In this document: positions 14,863-22,124 of the stretch, in pieces
Position numbering within the stretch: the stretch's first letter is position 1
Layout of the letters: every line of letters begins with the position of its first letter
From: a virus
Direction: 5' to 3' (one strand)
IMG/VR virus record: IMGVR_UViG_3300033153_006796
Location: 1-24,646 of that record
DNA length: 24,646 nucleotides
Program-made: the position numbers and the translations under genes
Notes under the pieces: generated by a model
What the model saw: only the letters and a program-made list of their open reading frames with translations
What the model was told of the DNA's origin: nothing
Databases searched by the model: none

Positions 14863-15279
14863 ATGCTGATAAAGAACAGAAAAGAAAACGAAGACGGATC
14901 CTATTCATTTGAGGCTGAAGGGTCTGTTGACTTCTCGGCACTTGGTGAGAGCATCCGGGAGTCCTGTGGCGGATCATTGACGGCGCGCGGCCCTTCGCGA
15001 ATCCCAGCAGAGTTTGATCCCGAAACCGGAGAAGAAACTGCCGCCGGGTACATAGACCCGCGGGTGGTTTACACGGTGGCCACAGATTCAGTATCCAAGA
15101 CAATGCCCAGTGGCGCCGACGTGGATTCTGTGGTTGAAGCCCACACCGGCGAGCCTCTGCCCCCGGGACCCGAGCGGGTCATGGTAGAGGTAGACTCCGA
15201 CGGCTCGATCCATATCCCGATGCCCGACGGTAAGCGGCGGGAGTTGACCGCCAAGGTGGCAGTGGAGCGCGCCCGGTAA
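14863..15279 (+). CDS. Hypothetical protein of the fibre cassette
   Basis: A 138-residue acidic protein following the previous gene after 7 nt. Visible features are an N-terminal charged part (KNRKENEDGSYSFEAEG), a Cys at about 35 and a C-terminal part with VMVEVDSDGSIHIPMPDGKR. The ribosome binding site is weak (TAGGTG). Its TAA overlaps the ATG of a 39-codon Arg-rich ORF. It could be a fibre assembly factor, similar in position to the 104-residue protein at 19760. Not recognised. Confidence 0.7.
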   Translation: MLIKNRKENEDGSYSFEAEGSVDFSALGESIRESCGGSLTARGPSRIPAEFDPETGEETAAGYIDPRVVYTVATDSVSKTMPSGADVDSVVEAHTGEPLPPGPERVMVEVDSDGSIHIPMPDGKRRELTAKVAVERAR

Positions 15280-15398
15280 TGCTCCGCACCATCACCAAAC
15301 GCACCACCCGCTGCACACTGCACAGGGACTTCCGTGGTATGCGACTAGCCCCGGGACCTACTCCCGGATCGGCCTGCCCAACACACTTCAACAATTAG
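15279..15398 (+). CDS. Arg-rich mini-protein, copy 1
   Basis: A 39-codon ORF starting in TAATG overlap with the upstream stop. The encoded N-terminus MLRTITKRTTRCTLHRD is strongly basic. It matches the mini-ORF at 20510 (16 of 23 leading residues) and, over its first seven residues, the broken one at 17844. The shared region is about 75% identical in DNA over 68 nt by hand alignment. The C-terminal half is unrelated and Pro-rich. Whether it is translated is unproven. Confidence 0.45.
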   Translation: MLRTITKRTTRCTLHRDFRGMRLAPGPTPGSACPTHFNN

Positions 15399-15428
15399 AT
15401 TGAATGTTTATCAATTGAAAGGATTCTT

Positions 15429-15866
15429 ATGCCAGACCAACTCATAAACGGAGTGGGAACATTGGTTTCCATTTTAACAGGGTTGGGGTTGTGGAAGGGT
15501 GGGCAGGCAGTTGTTAACCGTTATTCTCAGAATGGACAACCAGAACAACTTCCCAATGATGGGAATTCAACAATTACTCCAGAGATATGTAGATCCCAAC
15601 ATGAGATAGTGGAGACAAAGTTGGTTGGTGTTCAAGGTGCTTTAGACAAGGGTGGAGAGCGTATGGAGACCATGACAATTACGCTTCAAGAGATTAAAGA
15701 TGCTCAAGTCAAGAACAATAGTGATACTCAGATTCAACTTGCAAAGCTCAACGGTAAGCTTAGGCAAGAGATAGACAGTCAGATAGACAGTAAGTTTGAC
15801 AAGTTGGAAGACAAGGGTGAGAAAAATATTGACCGCCATGAAAAAAGGTTTCATCCGGTTAGTTGA
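15429..15866 (+). CDS. Hypothetical membrane-anchored coiled-coil protein
   Basis: A 145-residue protein; AAAGGA precedes the ATG. Residues about 5-30 (LINGVGTLVSILTGLGLW) are hydrophobic enough for one membrane segment. The remainder is hydrophilic with heptad-like spacing (KLNGKLRQEIDSQIDSKFDK). Base composition is AT-rich, like the phage core and unlike the fibre genes on both sides. The build (short N-terminal membrane helix plus coiled coil) fits a holin-like, spanin-like or virion-associated protein, none of which can be settled from the sequence. Confidence 0.7.
   Translation: MPDQLINGVGTLVSILTGLGLWKGGQAVVNRYSQNGQPEQLPNDGNSTITPEICRSQHEIVETKLVGVQGALDKGGERMETMTITLQEIKDAQVKNNSDTQIQLAKLNGKLRQEIDSQIDSKFDKLEDKGEKNIDRHEKRFHPVS
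15769..15792 (+). repeat. 12-bp tandem repeat in the coiled-coil gene
   Basis: AGATAGACAGTC is followed at once by AGATAGACAGTA, encoding the EIDSQIDS part of the coiled coil. Probably a recent in-frame slippage duplication. Confidence 0.6.
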
Positions 15867-15892
15867 CTCATTGAAGGAAAAGGTGTTTTGAG

Positions 15893-17053
15893 ATGACGAT
15901 TGCTGGCTTGACATATAGGGATTTTATCAACTTGGGTGGGAGTCTCAAGGAGGCTAGGGAGATATATTCTTCTTTATTGGCCATTGAACAAAAGCAAGAT
16001 TCTGGTGCTGAGGGTGTGGATGTTGATGCCACTGTTTTCTCCAATAATTTGAGTAGTGCAGATGACGAACTTCAAAAAGCATTAGTTACTATTGATGCTC
16101 TTGATATTGTTGATGGTCCATTAGCTTACCAGGGTGCTTGGAATGCCAATGCTAACACTCCCGCCTGGGTTGCGGCTGCATCGGCTAACAAGGGTCATGT
16201 GTGGATCGTGGACGTGGCCGGTACTACGATGGTTGATACCATTAACGACTGGGAGGTCGGTGACTGGCGCGTTTCCAACGGAACCGTGTGGCAGAAGATC
16301 GACAATACCGATGTCGTCACAAGTGTTGCTGGTAGAACTGGCGATGTGGTTGTGGCTTCTGCAGACATTGCTGACATGGCACGGATTCCGGCCATCAACG
16401 GTATTGGGCTGATCGATGATTCCGATGAGGCCGCCGCCGATCCTACTGGTTCAAACATGGGTGAGACCCGTGTGGTGCTCAACTGGGCAACGAAGGTAGA
16501 TGGTGACATCGAAGAGTGGAATGGCACGACTTGGGTGACTCTGGTATCTAATGCAGGCGGATTTGTGCCGGCAGGCACCCGCGTTACCGTGGTGGATGCT
16601 GCCGCTGCCGGAAGTTTCGTGGGTATGGAGGGCCGTGTTGCCACGGCTGATGGTGCTGGGGCCTGGACCTTTGTCGTTCCTGTTAATGGGGTCACTGCCT
16701 CGATCCTTACTGGCTCTTTCCTTGGTGACTTGGTCATGACATACGACCACTCAGGCACCGTTTGGAATCCGATGCCATTCTCCGCTTTGGCTAATTTCTT
16801 CCAGCTTCAGGGTATGATTCCATTTTACGTCTCTCGCAGTGTTTCCACTTCTGGTGGTGCGGCTTTCGAGGATTTTCATGTTACTGGTATTTTGGCTACG
16901 GACGTCATCCAATATTCGCAACTTGTAGCTGGTGCTGGTGCCGGTGATGCTCTTCTTGTGGTGGAATATCAGGCTGCTGATACTATTCGTGCCACTTGGG
17001 ACGCTGACCCTGGCGCTGGTGCCATTTTAGCTTTGACAGTGTATCACGTGTAG
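15893..17053 (+). CDS. Tail fibre protein, chimeric, shares two modules with the large fibre
   Basis: A 386-residue protein preceded by AAGGAAAAGG. The unique N-terminal 40 residues (MTIAGLTYRDFINLG...) probably attach it to the virion. Residues 41-72 carry the FSNNLSSAD...ALVTIDAL module and 79-136 the YQGAWNANANTP...VGDWRVSNGT module. Then comes SVAGRTGDVVVASADI, a motif common in fibres. The middle contains a DUF2793-like part (TWVTLVSNAGGFVPAGTRV ... GAWTFVVP). The C-terminus is a beta domain ending ILALTVYHV. Codons become GC-richer from about 16165, after an AT-rich start. Likely a second receptor-binding protein. Confidence 0.83.
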   Translation: MTIAGLTYRDFINLGGSLKEAREIYSSLLAIEQKQDSGAEGVDVDATVFSNNLSSADDELQKALVTIDALDIVDGPLAYQGAWNANANTPAWVAAASANKGHVWIVDVAGTTMVDTINDWEVGDWRVSNGTVWQKIDNTDVVTSVAGRTGDVVVASADIADMARIPAINGIGLIDDSDEAAADPTGSNMGETRVVLNWATKVDGDIEEWNGTTWVTLVSNAGGFVPAGTRVTVVDAAAAGSFVGMEGRVATADGAGAWTFVVPVNGVTASILTGSFLGDLVMTYDHSGTVWNPMPFSALANFFQLQGMIPFYVSRSVSTSGGAAFEDFHVTGILATDVIQYSQLVAGAGAGDALLVVEYQAADTIRATWDADPGAGAILALTVYHV

Positions 17054-17062
17054 GAGATTACC

Positions 17063-17815
17063 ATGGGAATAAGATTGAACAATTACACTGCTGTTATTTC
17101 CCCCACCGTCAACGACGATGTGGATTTGAATTATGAACCCGGCTCAATTTGGATCGACACTGTTGCGTTGAAAGAGTACCGCTGCTTGAGCAACGGCAAC
17201 GGTACTGCGGTTTGGACGGAGACGACGCAGGGCGGGAGTTCCGTCCAAAACAAGACCACCTTCCCTCTCGCGGCCTACATCGCGAAGGTGAATGACTCTG
17301 CAGCGATGTACGAAGCTCACCGCGTACTGACCGCGGGTGGTGTGCACGGCGCTGCGGACAATACCAATGCAATCGCAGTGACGAATCCGGCTACGACACT
17401 GGCCGAGGCGATGGCGCTGCATGACGATCATGTTGCGAAGCACAACGCGCACCGCGTACTGACTGCAGGTGGTGTGCATGGTGCTGCGGACAATACATAC
17501 GTGCCAGTGGCGATAACCAATATCAGCGATGCCGTGGCGCAGTCCAGCCACATGGACAACACATATTCACAGCACAGACAACTGACTGCAGGTGCGGTGC
17601 ATGGTGCTGTCGATGCCGTAAATGTGATCAGTACACTGATGCTCGATGATAGGCCCGGCGCTAGCGATGATTCAAGCGCGGGGTACGCGGAGGGGTCTAC
17701 GTGGATCTCCTGGGGCTGGAATTCCCCAACTTTGGAGGCCGTGATATATTCGTGCGTTGATGCTTCCCCGGGGGCAGCCGTGTGGGGCGTCGTATCAGGC
17801 CCCCCGCTGGCGTAA
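17063..17815 (+). CDS. Repeat-containing appendage protein
   Basis: A 250-residue protein with TAGGAG before the ATG. Residues 1-55 form a module (YTAVISPTVNDD...YEPGSIWID...YRC...AVWTET) that is repeated at the start of the protein at 17884, and in weaker form at its own C-terminus (YAEGSTWIS...VIYSC...AAVWGVV). In between are three repeats of about 41-44 residues starting at H86, H130 and H171 (HRVLTAGGVHGAADNT). The same repeat type fills the protein at 20666. Probably a trimeric shaft or decoration of the fibre. Confidence 0.82.
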   Translation: MGIRLNNYTAVISPTVNDDVDLNYEPGSIWIDTVALKEYRCLSNGNGTAVWTETTQGGSSVQNKTTFPLAAYIAKVNDSAAMYEAHRVLTAGGVHGAADNTNAIAVTNPATTLAEAMALHDDHVAKHNAHRVLTAGGVHGAADNTYVPVAITNISDAVAQSSHMDNTYSQHRQLTAGAVHGAVDAVNVISTLMLDDRPGASDDSSAGYAEGSTWISWGWNSPTLEAVIYSCVDASPGAAVWGVVSGPPLA

Positions 17816-17832
17816 ATACGCTTGTTGACCAT

Positions 17833-17903
17833 CACCTAGCCCCATGCCCCGCACCGTCACCAAATGTATGACAAAGGAACCCAATGGGAATAAGATTAGA
17901 TAA
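17833..17903 (+). pseudogene. Broken copy of the Arg-rich mini-ORF with fibre-gene end remnant
   Basis: From 17833 to 17855 the sequence matches 20499-20521 with one mismatch. At 20499 this stretch is the last codon and stop of a fibre gene plus the start of the mini-ORF. Here the stop has no gene belonging to it, because the gene on its left already ended at 17815. The mini-ORF starts at 17844 (MPRTVTKCMTKE), loses homology after about eight codons and ends at 17903 inside the next gene. This reads as a scar of a recombination event between fibre genes. Confidence 0.5.
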
Positions 17904-18336
17904 TTACACGGCAGTCATCGCTCCGACGGTGAACGACGATCTGGATCTGTCTTACGAGCCTGGCTCGAAATGGATCGACGTCACTGCCAAGAGAGCCTAT
18001 GTATGCCTGGACAATACAAATGCCGCAGCCGTTTGGTTCGAGACTACGGATGGCAAGTCCGGTACCGATGTAACCGGGGCGACATACAACGTCTTGGTCA
18101 CCGACCGCTTGCTACGCTGCGCCCGGGCCGGCGTGATTGCTGTGACACTTCCCGCCGTGGCGACTGCGGGGGATGGTTGGCGTTGTACGGTTAAGGACTG
18201 GGGCCTTGGGGCCACCGCGAACACCATCACGATCGACGGCGATGCGAACATTGACGGGGCAGCCACGGCGACCCTGACGGTGGACGGTCAGAGCATCACC
18301 TTCGAGACTGACGGCACGACCTGGGGCATCGTCTAG
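17884..18336 (+). CDS. Appendage protein with duplicated N-terminal module
   Basis: A 150-residue protein; AAAGGAACCCA directly precedes the ATG, the same 11 nt that precede the gene at 19760. Residues 1-55 duplicate the N-terminal module of the protein at 17063 (MGIRLDNYTAVIAPTVNDD...YEPGSKWID...AVWFET). The C-terminal part (VTGATYNVLVTDRLLRCARA ... TITIDGDANIDGAATATLTV) is a beta-rich domain common in phage fibres. Strongly GC-rich. Confidence 0.8.
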   Translation: MGIRLDNYTAVIAPTVNDDLDLSYEPGSKWIDVTAKRAYVCLDNTNAAAVWFETTDGKSGTDVTGATYNVLVTDRLLRCARAGVIAVTLPAVATAGDGWRCTVKDWGLGATANTITIDGDANIDGAATATLTVDGQSITFETDGTTWGIV

Positions 18337-18345
18337 GGGGCCCTC

Positions 18346-19308
18346 ATGAGCTACAAGGTCCCCCACGCCCTCGCCGGTGACGAACACACGCCGTCGACCC
18401 ATGCCCTGGCCAATGGCCAGCTATCTGACGCAAGCTTCAACGCATGCCACGGCCTATGGGATCCAGCGACAAACACGCCGACCCTCGCCACGGGTGACGC
18501 CTACCCAATGGGCGCCAACTTTGAAAGCAGCGGCTCGGGGACAACCGACCTCGACGGCCACACCTTCTGGCTCGAACACGACAAGGCCTGGAAGGGCGCC
18601 GATGGCGAGTGGCACCGCGTCCCGGGCAACGGCGAAACCGATGCCCTCGTGTTCGGCGCGGGCGACCCGGTCGACGGCACGATCGCGATCGTCGGCCACC
18701 GCTCACAGGTCGACGGCTCGACCCTACTCAACAGCGGCGGCACCCTCACCACGGCGGCACCGCTGTACAACTCCGAGGCGATCTTCAACGTCACGGCCGG
18801 GTCCGGGTTCCCGTTCACGTATCGCATCACAGGGACGAGCGTTGATGAGACGGCCGGGACCACCACACCGGGCGATACTGAGGACATCGTCGTGGCCGCT
18901 ACAGGGTGGTTCAAGTCCTCGAAAAAGTGGTTAGACGATCCGGATATCACCATCGTCGAAGGCGGCAAGACGTCCACCCTTGAGGTGTGGAAAGCCCGCT
19001 ATTGGGACGCCAATAACCAAGACTTCCTAGTCAAGGGCGTTCGCCTCGAATACGTCCCAAAGTCCGCCGGTTGGTCCATCACGGTCTCGATCAATCACCT
19101 TCAAGCCGACGGCCAAGAGGTCGTGCTTTGGACGGTGACTAAGACGTCGGGCGATTCCCCCGTGTGGGCTGAGCCCGGCGAAAAAGGGACGAGCAAATCA
19201 ACGGCGATCGACCACCTGGTTTTGGGCGCTGGGTCCGAGGGGATCTACGTCGTTTTGAGCACCGTGAAAATTCAACAGGTTTATCTGGACGTTAAGTTCC
19301 AGACGTAG
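18346..19308 (+). CDS. Tail fibre / receptor-binding protein
   Basis: A 320-residue protein with AGGGGG before the ATG. Residues about 36-92 (LWDPATNTPTL ... GTTDLDGHTFW ... WKGADGEWHRV) are a divergent copy of the WNA-TNTP module of the fibres at 11589 and 15893. The rest is beta-rich with a C-terminal domain (LEYVPKSAGWSITVSINHLQ ... VYLDVKFQT). The gene is very GC-rich: 72% by hand count in the line 18361-18420. Arginine-rich long ORFs in other frames here are composition shadows. Confidence 0.78.
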   Translation: MSYKVPHALAGDEHTPSTHALANGQLSDASFNACHGLWDPATNTPTLATGDAYPMGANFESSGSGTTDLDGHTFWLEHDKAWKGADGEWHRVPGNGETDALVFGAGDPVDGTIAIVGHRSQVDGSTLLNSGGTLTTAAPLYNSEAIFNVTAGSGFPFTYRITGTSVDETAGTTTPGDTEDIVVAATGWFKSSKKWLDDPDITIVEGGKTSTLEVWKARYWDANNQDFLVKGVRLEYVPKSAGWSITVSINHLQADGQEVVLWTVTKTSGDSPVWAEPGEKGTSKSTAIDHLVLGAGSEGIYVVLSTVKIQQVYLDVKFQT

Positions 19309-19316
19309 AGGATCGC

Positions 19317-19748
19317 ATGAGTTACTTTCCAATCAAGGGCACCCTCACGCAGTCGCAGACGTTCACTTTAGCTAGTGACGTCAGCACCGCGGACACCTCA
19401 AATCCGCCCACCGTGGTCCTTCATAGTGACACATTCACTAAATTAACATCCACGTCATTTCTGGAAATCACCACGTATATCGGCACGTCCAACAGTGGCG
19501 CCGGGGGCCTGGGTCGGTTTATGCCATATGTTGATTCTACCGATGGAGATGACGTTGCGTCCCTAGTAAGTCACGCCGCATCCATGGCCGTCGCGGTCAC
19601 GGGATTTGGTCGTTTTACCGGAGACGCCGCCGGAGCGCGAACAGTTGGAGTGAAATACGGCGCAAGCGCTGGCACTCAGAGCGTAAATGTTACCGGGATC
19701 CCGGTTAAATTCTGCCGGATTGTGGTCAAAGAAATCGAGCCCACCTAA
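19317..19748 (+). CDS. Small fibre-domain protein, paralogue A
   Basis: A 143-residue protein with AGAGGA before the ATG. Its main motif LASDVSTADTSNPPTVVLHS near residues 17-36 is nearly the same as in the protein at 20071 and related to the one at 14328. It ends FCRIVVKEIEPT, again matching YHCNIKVDEVEPT of the paralogue. A single beta-sandwich-like domain without an attachment module; could be a tip, a decoration or a fibre chaperone. Confidence 0.78.
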   Translation: MSYFPIKGTLTQSQTFTLASDVSTADTSNPPTVVLHSDTFTKLTSTSFLEITTYIGTSNSGAGGLGRFMPYVDSTDGDDVASLVSHAASMAVAVTGFGRFTGDAAGARTVGVKYGASAGTQSVNVTGIPVKFCRIVVKEIEPT

Positions 19749-19759
19749 AAAGGAACCCA

Positions 19760-20074
19760 ATGAACATCACCCAATCCGAAGCCATCGCCAAAAGCAAAAA
19801 CAACCTGATCGACATCCCGAGCCTCGGCGCCGAACTCCGCGCCGCCCATGACAAGGGCCTGAGCACGTCGAGCGACGATGCCCGGGGCTGGGACTTCGGC
19901 GGCATCACCGACAAGCAGAGAGACGCGCTCTTGGCCGCCCACGAAGGCGTCGAGGCCGAGCAAGACGAGCCGGTCACATTCGTCCGTCGCGCCGGGAAGA
20001 TCATCGCAAAGCACGCGGGCGGGGAGCAAGAGTTTTCGCCCGTGGCGGCGGCGGTTGAACGGATTGAAAAATGA
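19760..20074 (+). CDS. Hypothetical protein between two paralogous fibre genes
   Basis: A 104-residue, mostly helical protein (SEAIAKSKNNLIDIPSLGAE ... ITDKQRDALLAAHEGVEAEQ). The start follows AAAGGAACCCA. Its TGA overlaps the ATG of the next gene (ATGA). Unlike its neighbours it has no beta repeats, so it may be an assembly helper. Not recognised. Confidence 0.7.
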   Translation: MNITQSEAIAKSKNNLIDIPSLGAELRAAHDKGLSTSSDDARGWDFGGITDKQRDALLAAHEGVEAEQDEPVTFVRRAGKIIAKHAGGEQEFSPVAAAVERIEK

Positions 20075-20505
20075 GTTATCAACCTATTGTGGGTCGGACC
20101 ATAAACTCCGACTCCCTCGCATTGTCCGCCGACGTGAGCACCGCGGACACCTCGTCGCCGCCGACCGTCGCGTTTCATACGTTCAGCAACTTCCCGAAGC
20201 AATCGGCCACGAGCGTTTTGGAAGTTGTGATCACTTGCTCGATCACCAACACGGCCACATCTGGAAATAGGCTGCGCGGTTTCTACGGGGCCGCGCCTAC
20301 GTATATCGCGGGATGCAAGGATTACACCGTGGCCAACCAGAACACGGCCGTCAGTCTTTCCTTTAAGGTCCCTGCGGGATCGTCTGGCGCGATAGACATT
20401 GGGATCGCTTGGTCATGCGTATCAGGAACGCTGGCTTGCACCACCTCGTCTAATCCTAATTTCTATCACTGCAATATCAAGGTCGACGAAGTCGAGCCCA
20501 CCTAG
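20071..20505 (+). CDS. Small fibre-domain protein, paralogue B
   Basis: A 144-residue protein translationally coupled to the upstream gene. It shares LSADVSTADTSSPPTVAFHT and the ending CNIKVDEVEPT with the protein at 19317, but the centre has diverged (RLRGFYGAAPTYIAGCKDYT). The pair looks like a duplication followed by change of the exposed middle part, as expected for a surface-binding domain. Confidence 0.78.
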   Translation: MSYQPIVGRTINSDSLALSADVSTADTSSPPTVAFHTFSNFPKQSATSVLEVVITCSITNTATSGNRLRGFYGAAPTYIAGCKDYTVANQNTAVSLSFKVPAGSSGAIDIGIAWSCVSGTLACTTSSNPNFYHCNIKVDEVEPT

Positions 20506-20509
20506 CACC

Positions 20510-20620
20510 ATGCCCCGCACCCTAACCAAACGAGCCACCCGCCGCACCCTAGCCCGCGATCTCCGGTGGATGCGACTAGAATTATGGTTAGGTCTTTACA
20601 AGACACCGAAAATTAGGTAA
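20510..20620 (+). CDS. Arg-rich mini-protein, copy 3
   Basis: A 36-codon ORF starting 5 nt after the upstream stop. The product begins MPRTLTKRATRRTLARDLRW and ends KTPKIR, with 10 Arg in 36 residues. It is related to the mini-ORF at 15279 and to the broken one at 17844. It lies at the right border of the GC-rich cassette, where composition returns to AT-rich from about 20580. No clear ribosome binding site is seen, so expression is uncertain. Confidence 0.45.
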   Translation: MPRTLTKRATRRTLARDLRWMRLELWLGLYKTPKIR

Positions 20621-20665
20621 AAAGAGCATGAACTTAAGGTCAAAAAGAAACCAAGGAGATAGAAG

Positions 20666-21700
20666 ATGACCCAGACAATTTCAGATAGCCATTATGACGG
20701 TGGGGATGGTATTACTGGTGAGGGCAATGGTAGCCTGGAAGCCTTCATTCGTCAGATCATTGCTGACTTGAATGCGTTGAACGTTCGTTCTGCTGCACAA
20801 CAGGCGAAACTTGACTCATTGGTTGCTAATTTTAACAACCATCGTGGGTCTGCTGGTGTTCATGCCGCCCCTGACACAACTAATGTGATTGGGTCTCCTG
20901 TTGCCACGGATGTAACCGCTGACATTTTGACATTGCTTAACGATGAAGCAACACAGTACGATATCCATATTGTGAATCTGGCTGGTGGTATTCATGGGGC
21001 AACTGGTGTTGCAGACATCCTTACAGAAGCTTACCCAGCTACAGATCTAACTACTGCTGTTGCTCTTGGGTCTAATCTTAGGACCAAGTATACGACCCAT
21101 ATTGCCAACACTGCTGGTGGAATTCATGGTGGTGCTGATGCGACGAATACTATTGCTGCGCCAGACCCTACTGACTGGGATACGTTGATTACTTTCTGTA
21201 ATGAATTCAAGAATACCACTGGTTTCAATGCTCACATCATATTGACTGGTGGCGGAGTCCATGGTGGAACTGGAGTGGCAGACGCTGTTACGGCAGCAGA
21301 CTGTGGTGTTCAGAAGACTGCACTTGAACTTGAGATTAATGAGTTTAAGACTGACCTCAATGCACACATTGCTAACTTGGGATCTCACCCTGGTGCTGGC
21401 ACTGCGAATAGTACAACTGCTGCTACGACCGAGACAACTTCAGTTGCTTTGGTCAATGGTTTGAAAGCTACTGCGAACACTCACTTTGCAGATGCTGACG
21501 ACCACTTTGATGCAGACACAGAGGTGGTTGCTGGAACGGCTTCTGAATATGAAGATATTCTTGCAGTGGTTGCTGAGTGGAAGGCCGCATACGTTGCTCA
21601 TGCTGCGAAGTCTGCTGTCCACAGTAAAGCAGATGCTGCGAATGCAGAGACCGTTCTTGGTACTGGTGGTGCTGTGACAGTCGGTATGATTGCCGGTTAA
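20666..21700 (+). CDS. Structural protein with seven histidine-containing repeats
   Basis: A 344-residue protein with GGAG 9 nt before the ATG. After an N-terminal part with SHYDGGDGITGEGNGSLEAF, it is built of seven repeats of 39-45 residues beginning at H59, H101, H145, H190, H234, H273 and H312. The best copies read H...TAGGIHGGADATN. The repeat also occurs three times in the protein at 17063. Composition is that of the phage core, so this may be the native version. Likely a virion appendage, shaft or decoration protein. It sits between the fibre cassette and the protease gene. Confidence 0.8.
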   Translation: MTQTISDSHYDGGDGITGEGNGSLEAFIRQIIADLNALNVRSAAQQAKLDSLVANFNNHRGSAGVHAAPDTTNVIGSPVATDVTADILTLLNDEATQYDIHIVNLAGGIHGATGVADILTEAYPATDLTTAVALGSNLRTKYTTHIANTAGGIHGGADATNTIAAPDPTDWDTLITFCNEFKNTTGFNAHIILTGGGVHGGTGVADAVTAADCGVQKTALELEINEFKTDLNAHIANLGSHPGAGTANSTTAATTETTSVALVNGLKATANTHFADADDHFDADTEVVAGTASEYEDILAVVAEWKAAYVAHAAKSAVHSKADAANAETVLGTGGAVTVGMIAG

Positions 21701-21701
21701 T

Positions 21702-22124
21702 ATGATTAAGTTTGCCACAGAGTCCTCCAGGTCAAAGTTCCAGGTCATTGAACGGAACGAAGAACTTCGAGAGGTTACTGGTATCGTAGCTGACCCAATC
21801 AACGTAGACGTTAGAGGTCTACAAATTCCTGAACATTTGATCGTAGATGCCCAAAGAGAATTTTCTTTGAATTTCAGGAATACTGGTATCAACCATGAAA
21901 AGGATGATTTGAAAAGACCCATCCTTTATAACGACACCGTTAGAATTATGGAAGATTGGATAGTCAGAAACGACCAAGTGATCGATGGTGAGTTTGTTCC
22001 AAAGGGTGCATGGATGCTTACCTTCCGCTTTACAGACGAAGCATTGTGGGAGCGTGTTAAGCGTGGTGAGCTGGATGGCTTCAGCTTTGAAGCTGCAATA
22101 GTAAAGAGGCCAGCAAATGCCTGA
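21702..22124 (+). CDS. XkdF-like prohead protease
   Basis: A 140-residue protein; the ATG at 21702 follows the previous stop by 1 nt and is preferred over TTG at 21690. The pattern NHEK (H65), IMEDWIVRN, VPKGAWMLTFRFTDEALWE and GELDGFSFEAAIVKRPA (123-138) fits the XkdF family of phage serine proteases. The His of NHEK and the Ser of GFSFEA are the likely catalytic pair. Such proteases cleave scaffold and capsid N-termini during maturation. The scaffold-like gene overlaps it by 8 nt. The length is short but complete for the catalytic domain. Confidence 0.8.
   Translation: MIKFATESSRSKFQVIERNEELREVTGIVADPINVDVRGLQIPEHLIVDAQREFSLNFRNTGINHEKDDLKRPILYNDTVRIMEDWIVRNDQVIDGEFVPKGAWMLTFRFTDEALWERVKRGELDGFSFEAAIVKRPANA

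Noticed and set aside
16195-16758. Minus-strand ORF opposite the fibre gene at 15893
   Set aside because: Shadow of a well supported fibre gene; Ser/Thr/Pro-rich product without motifs.
17144-17551. Minus-strand ORF opposite the repeat protein at 17063
   Set aside because: It follows the repeat pattern of the sense gene and has no independent features.
17315-17640. CRISPR-like array in the repeats of the 17063 gene
   Set aside because: The repeats are in-frame protein repeats of about 41-44 codons with variable DNA, not short exact repeats with unique spacers.
18377-18934. Arg-rich plus-strand ORF inside the fibre gene at 18346
   Set aside because: A frame shadow caused by the high GC content. 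Several similar shadows occur in the same segment on both strands.
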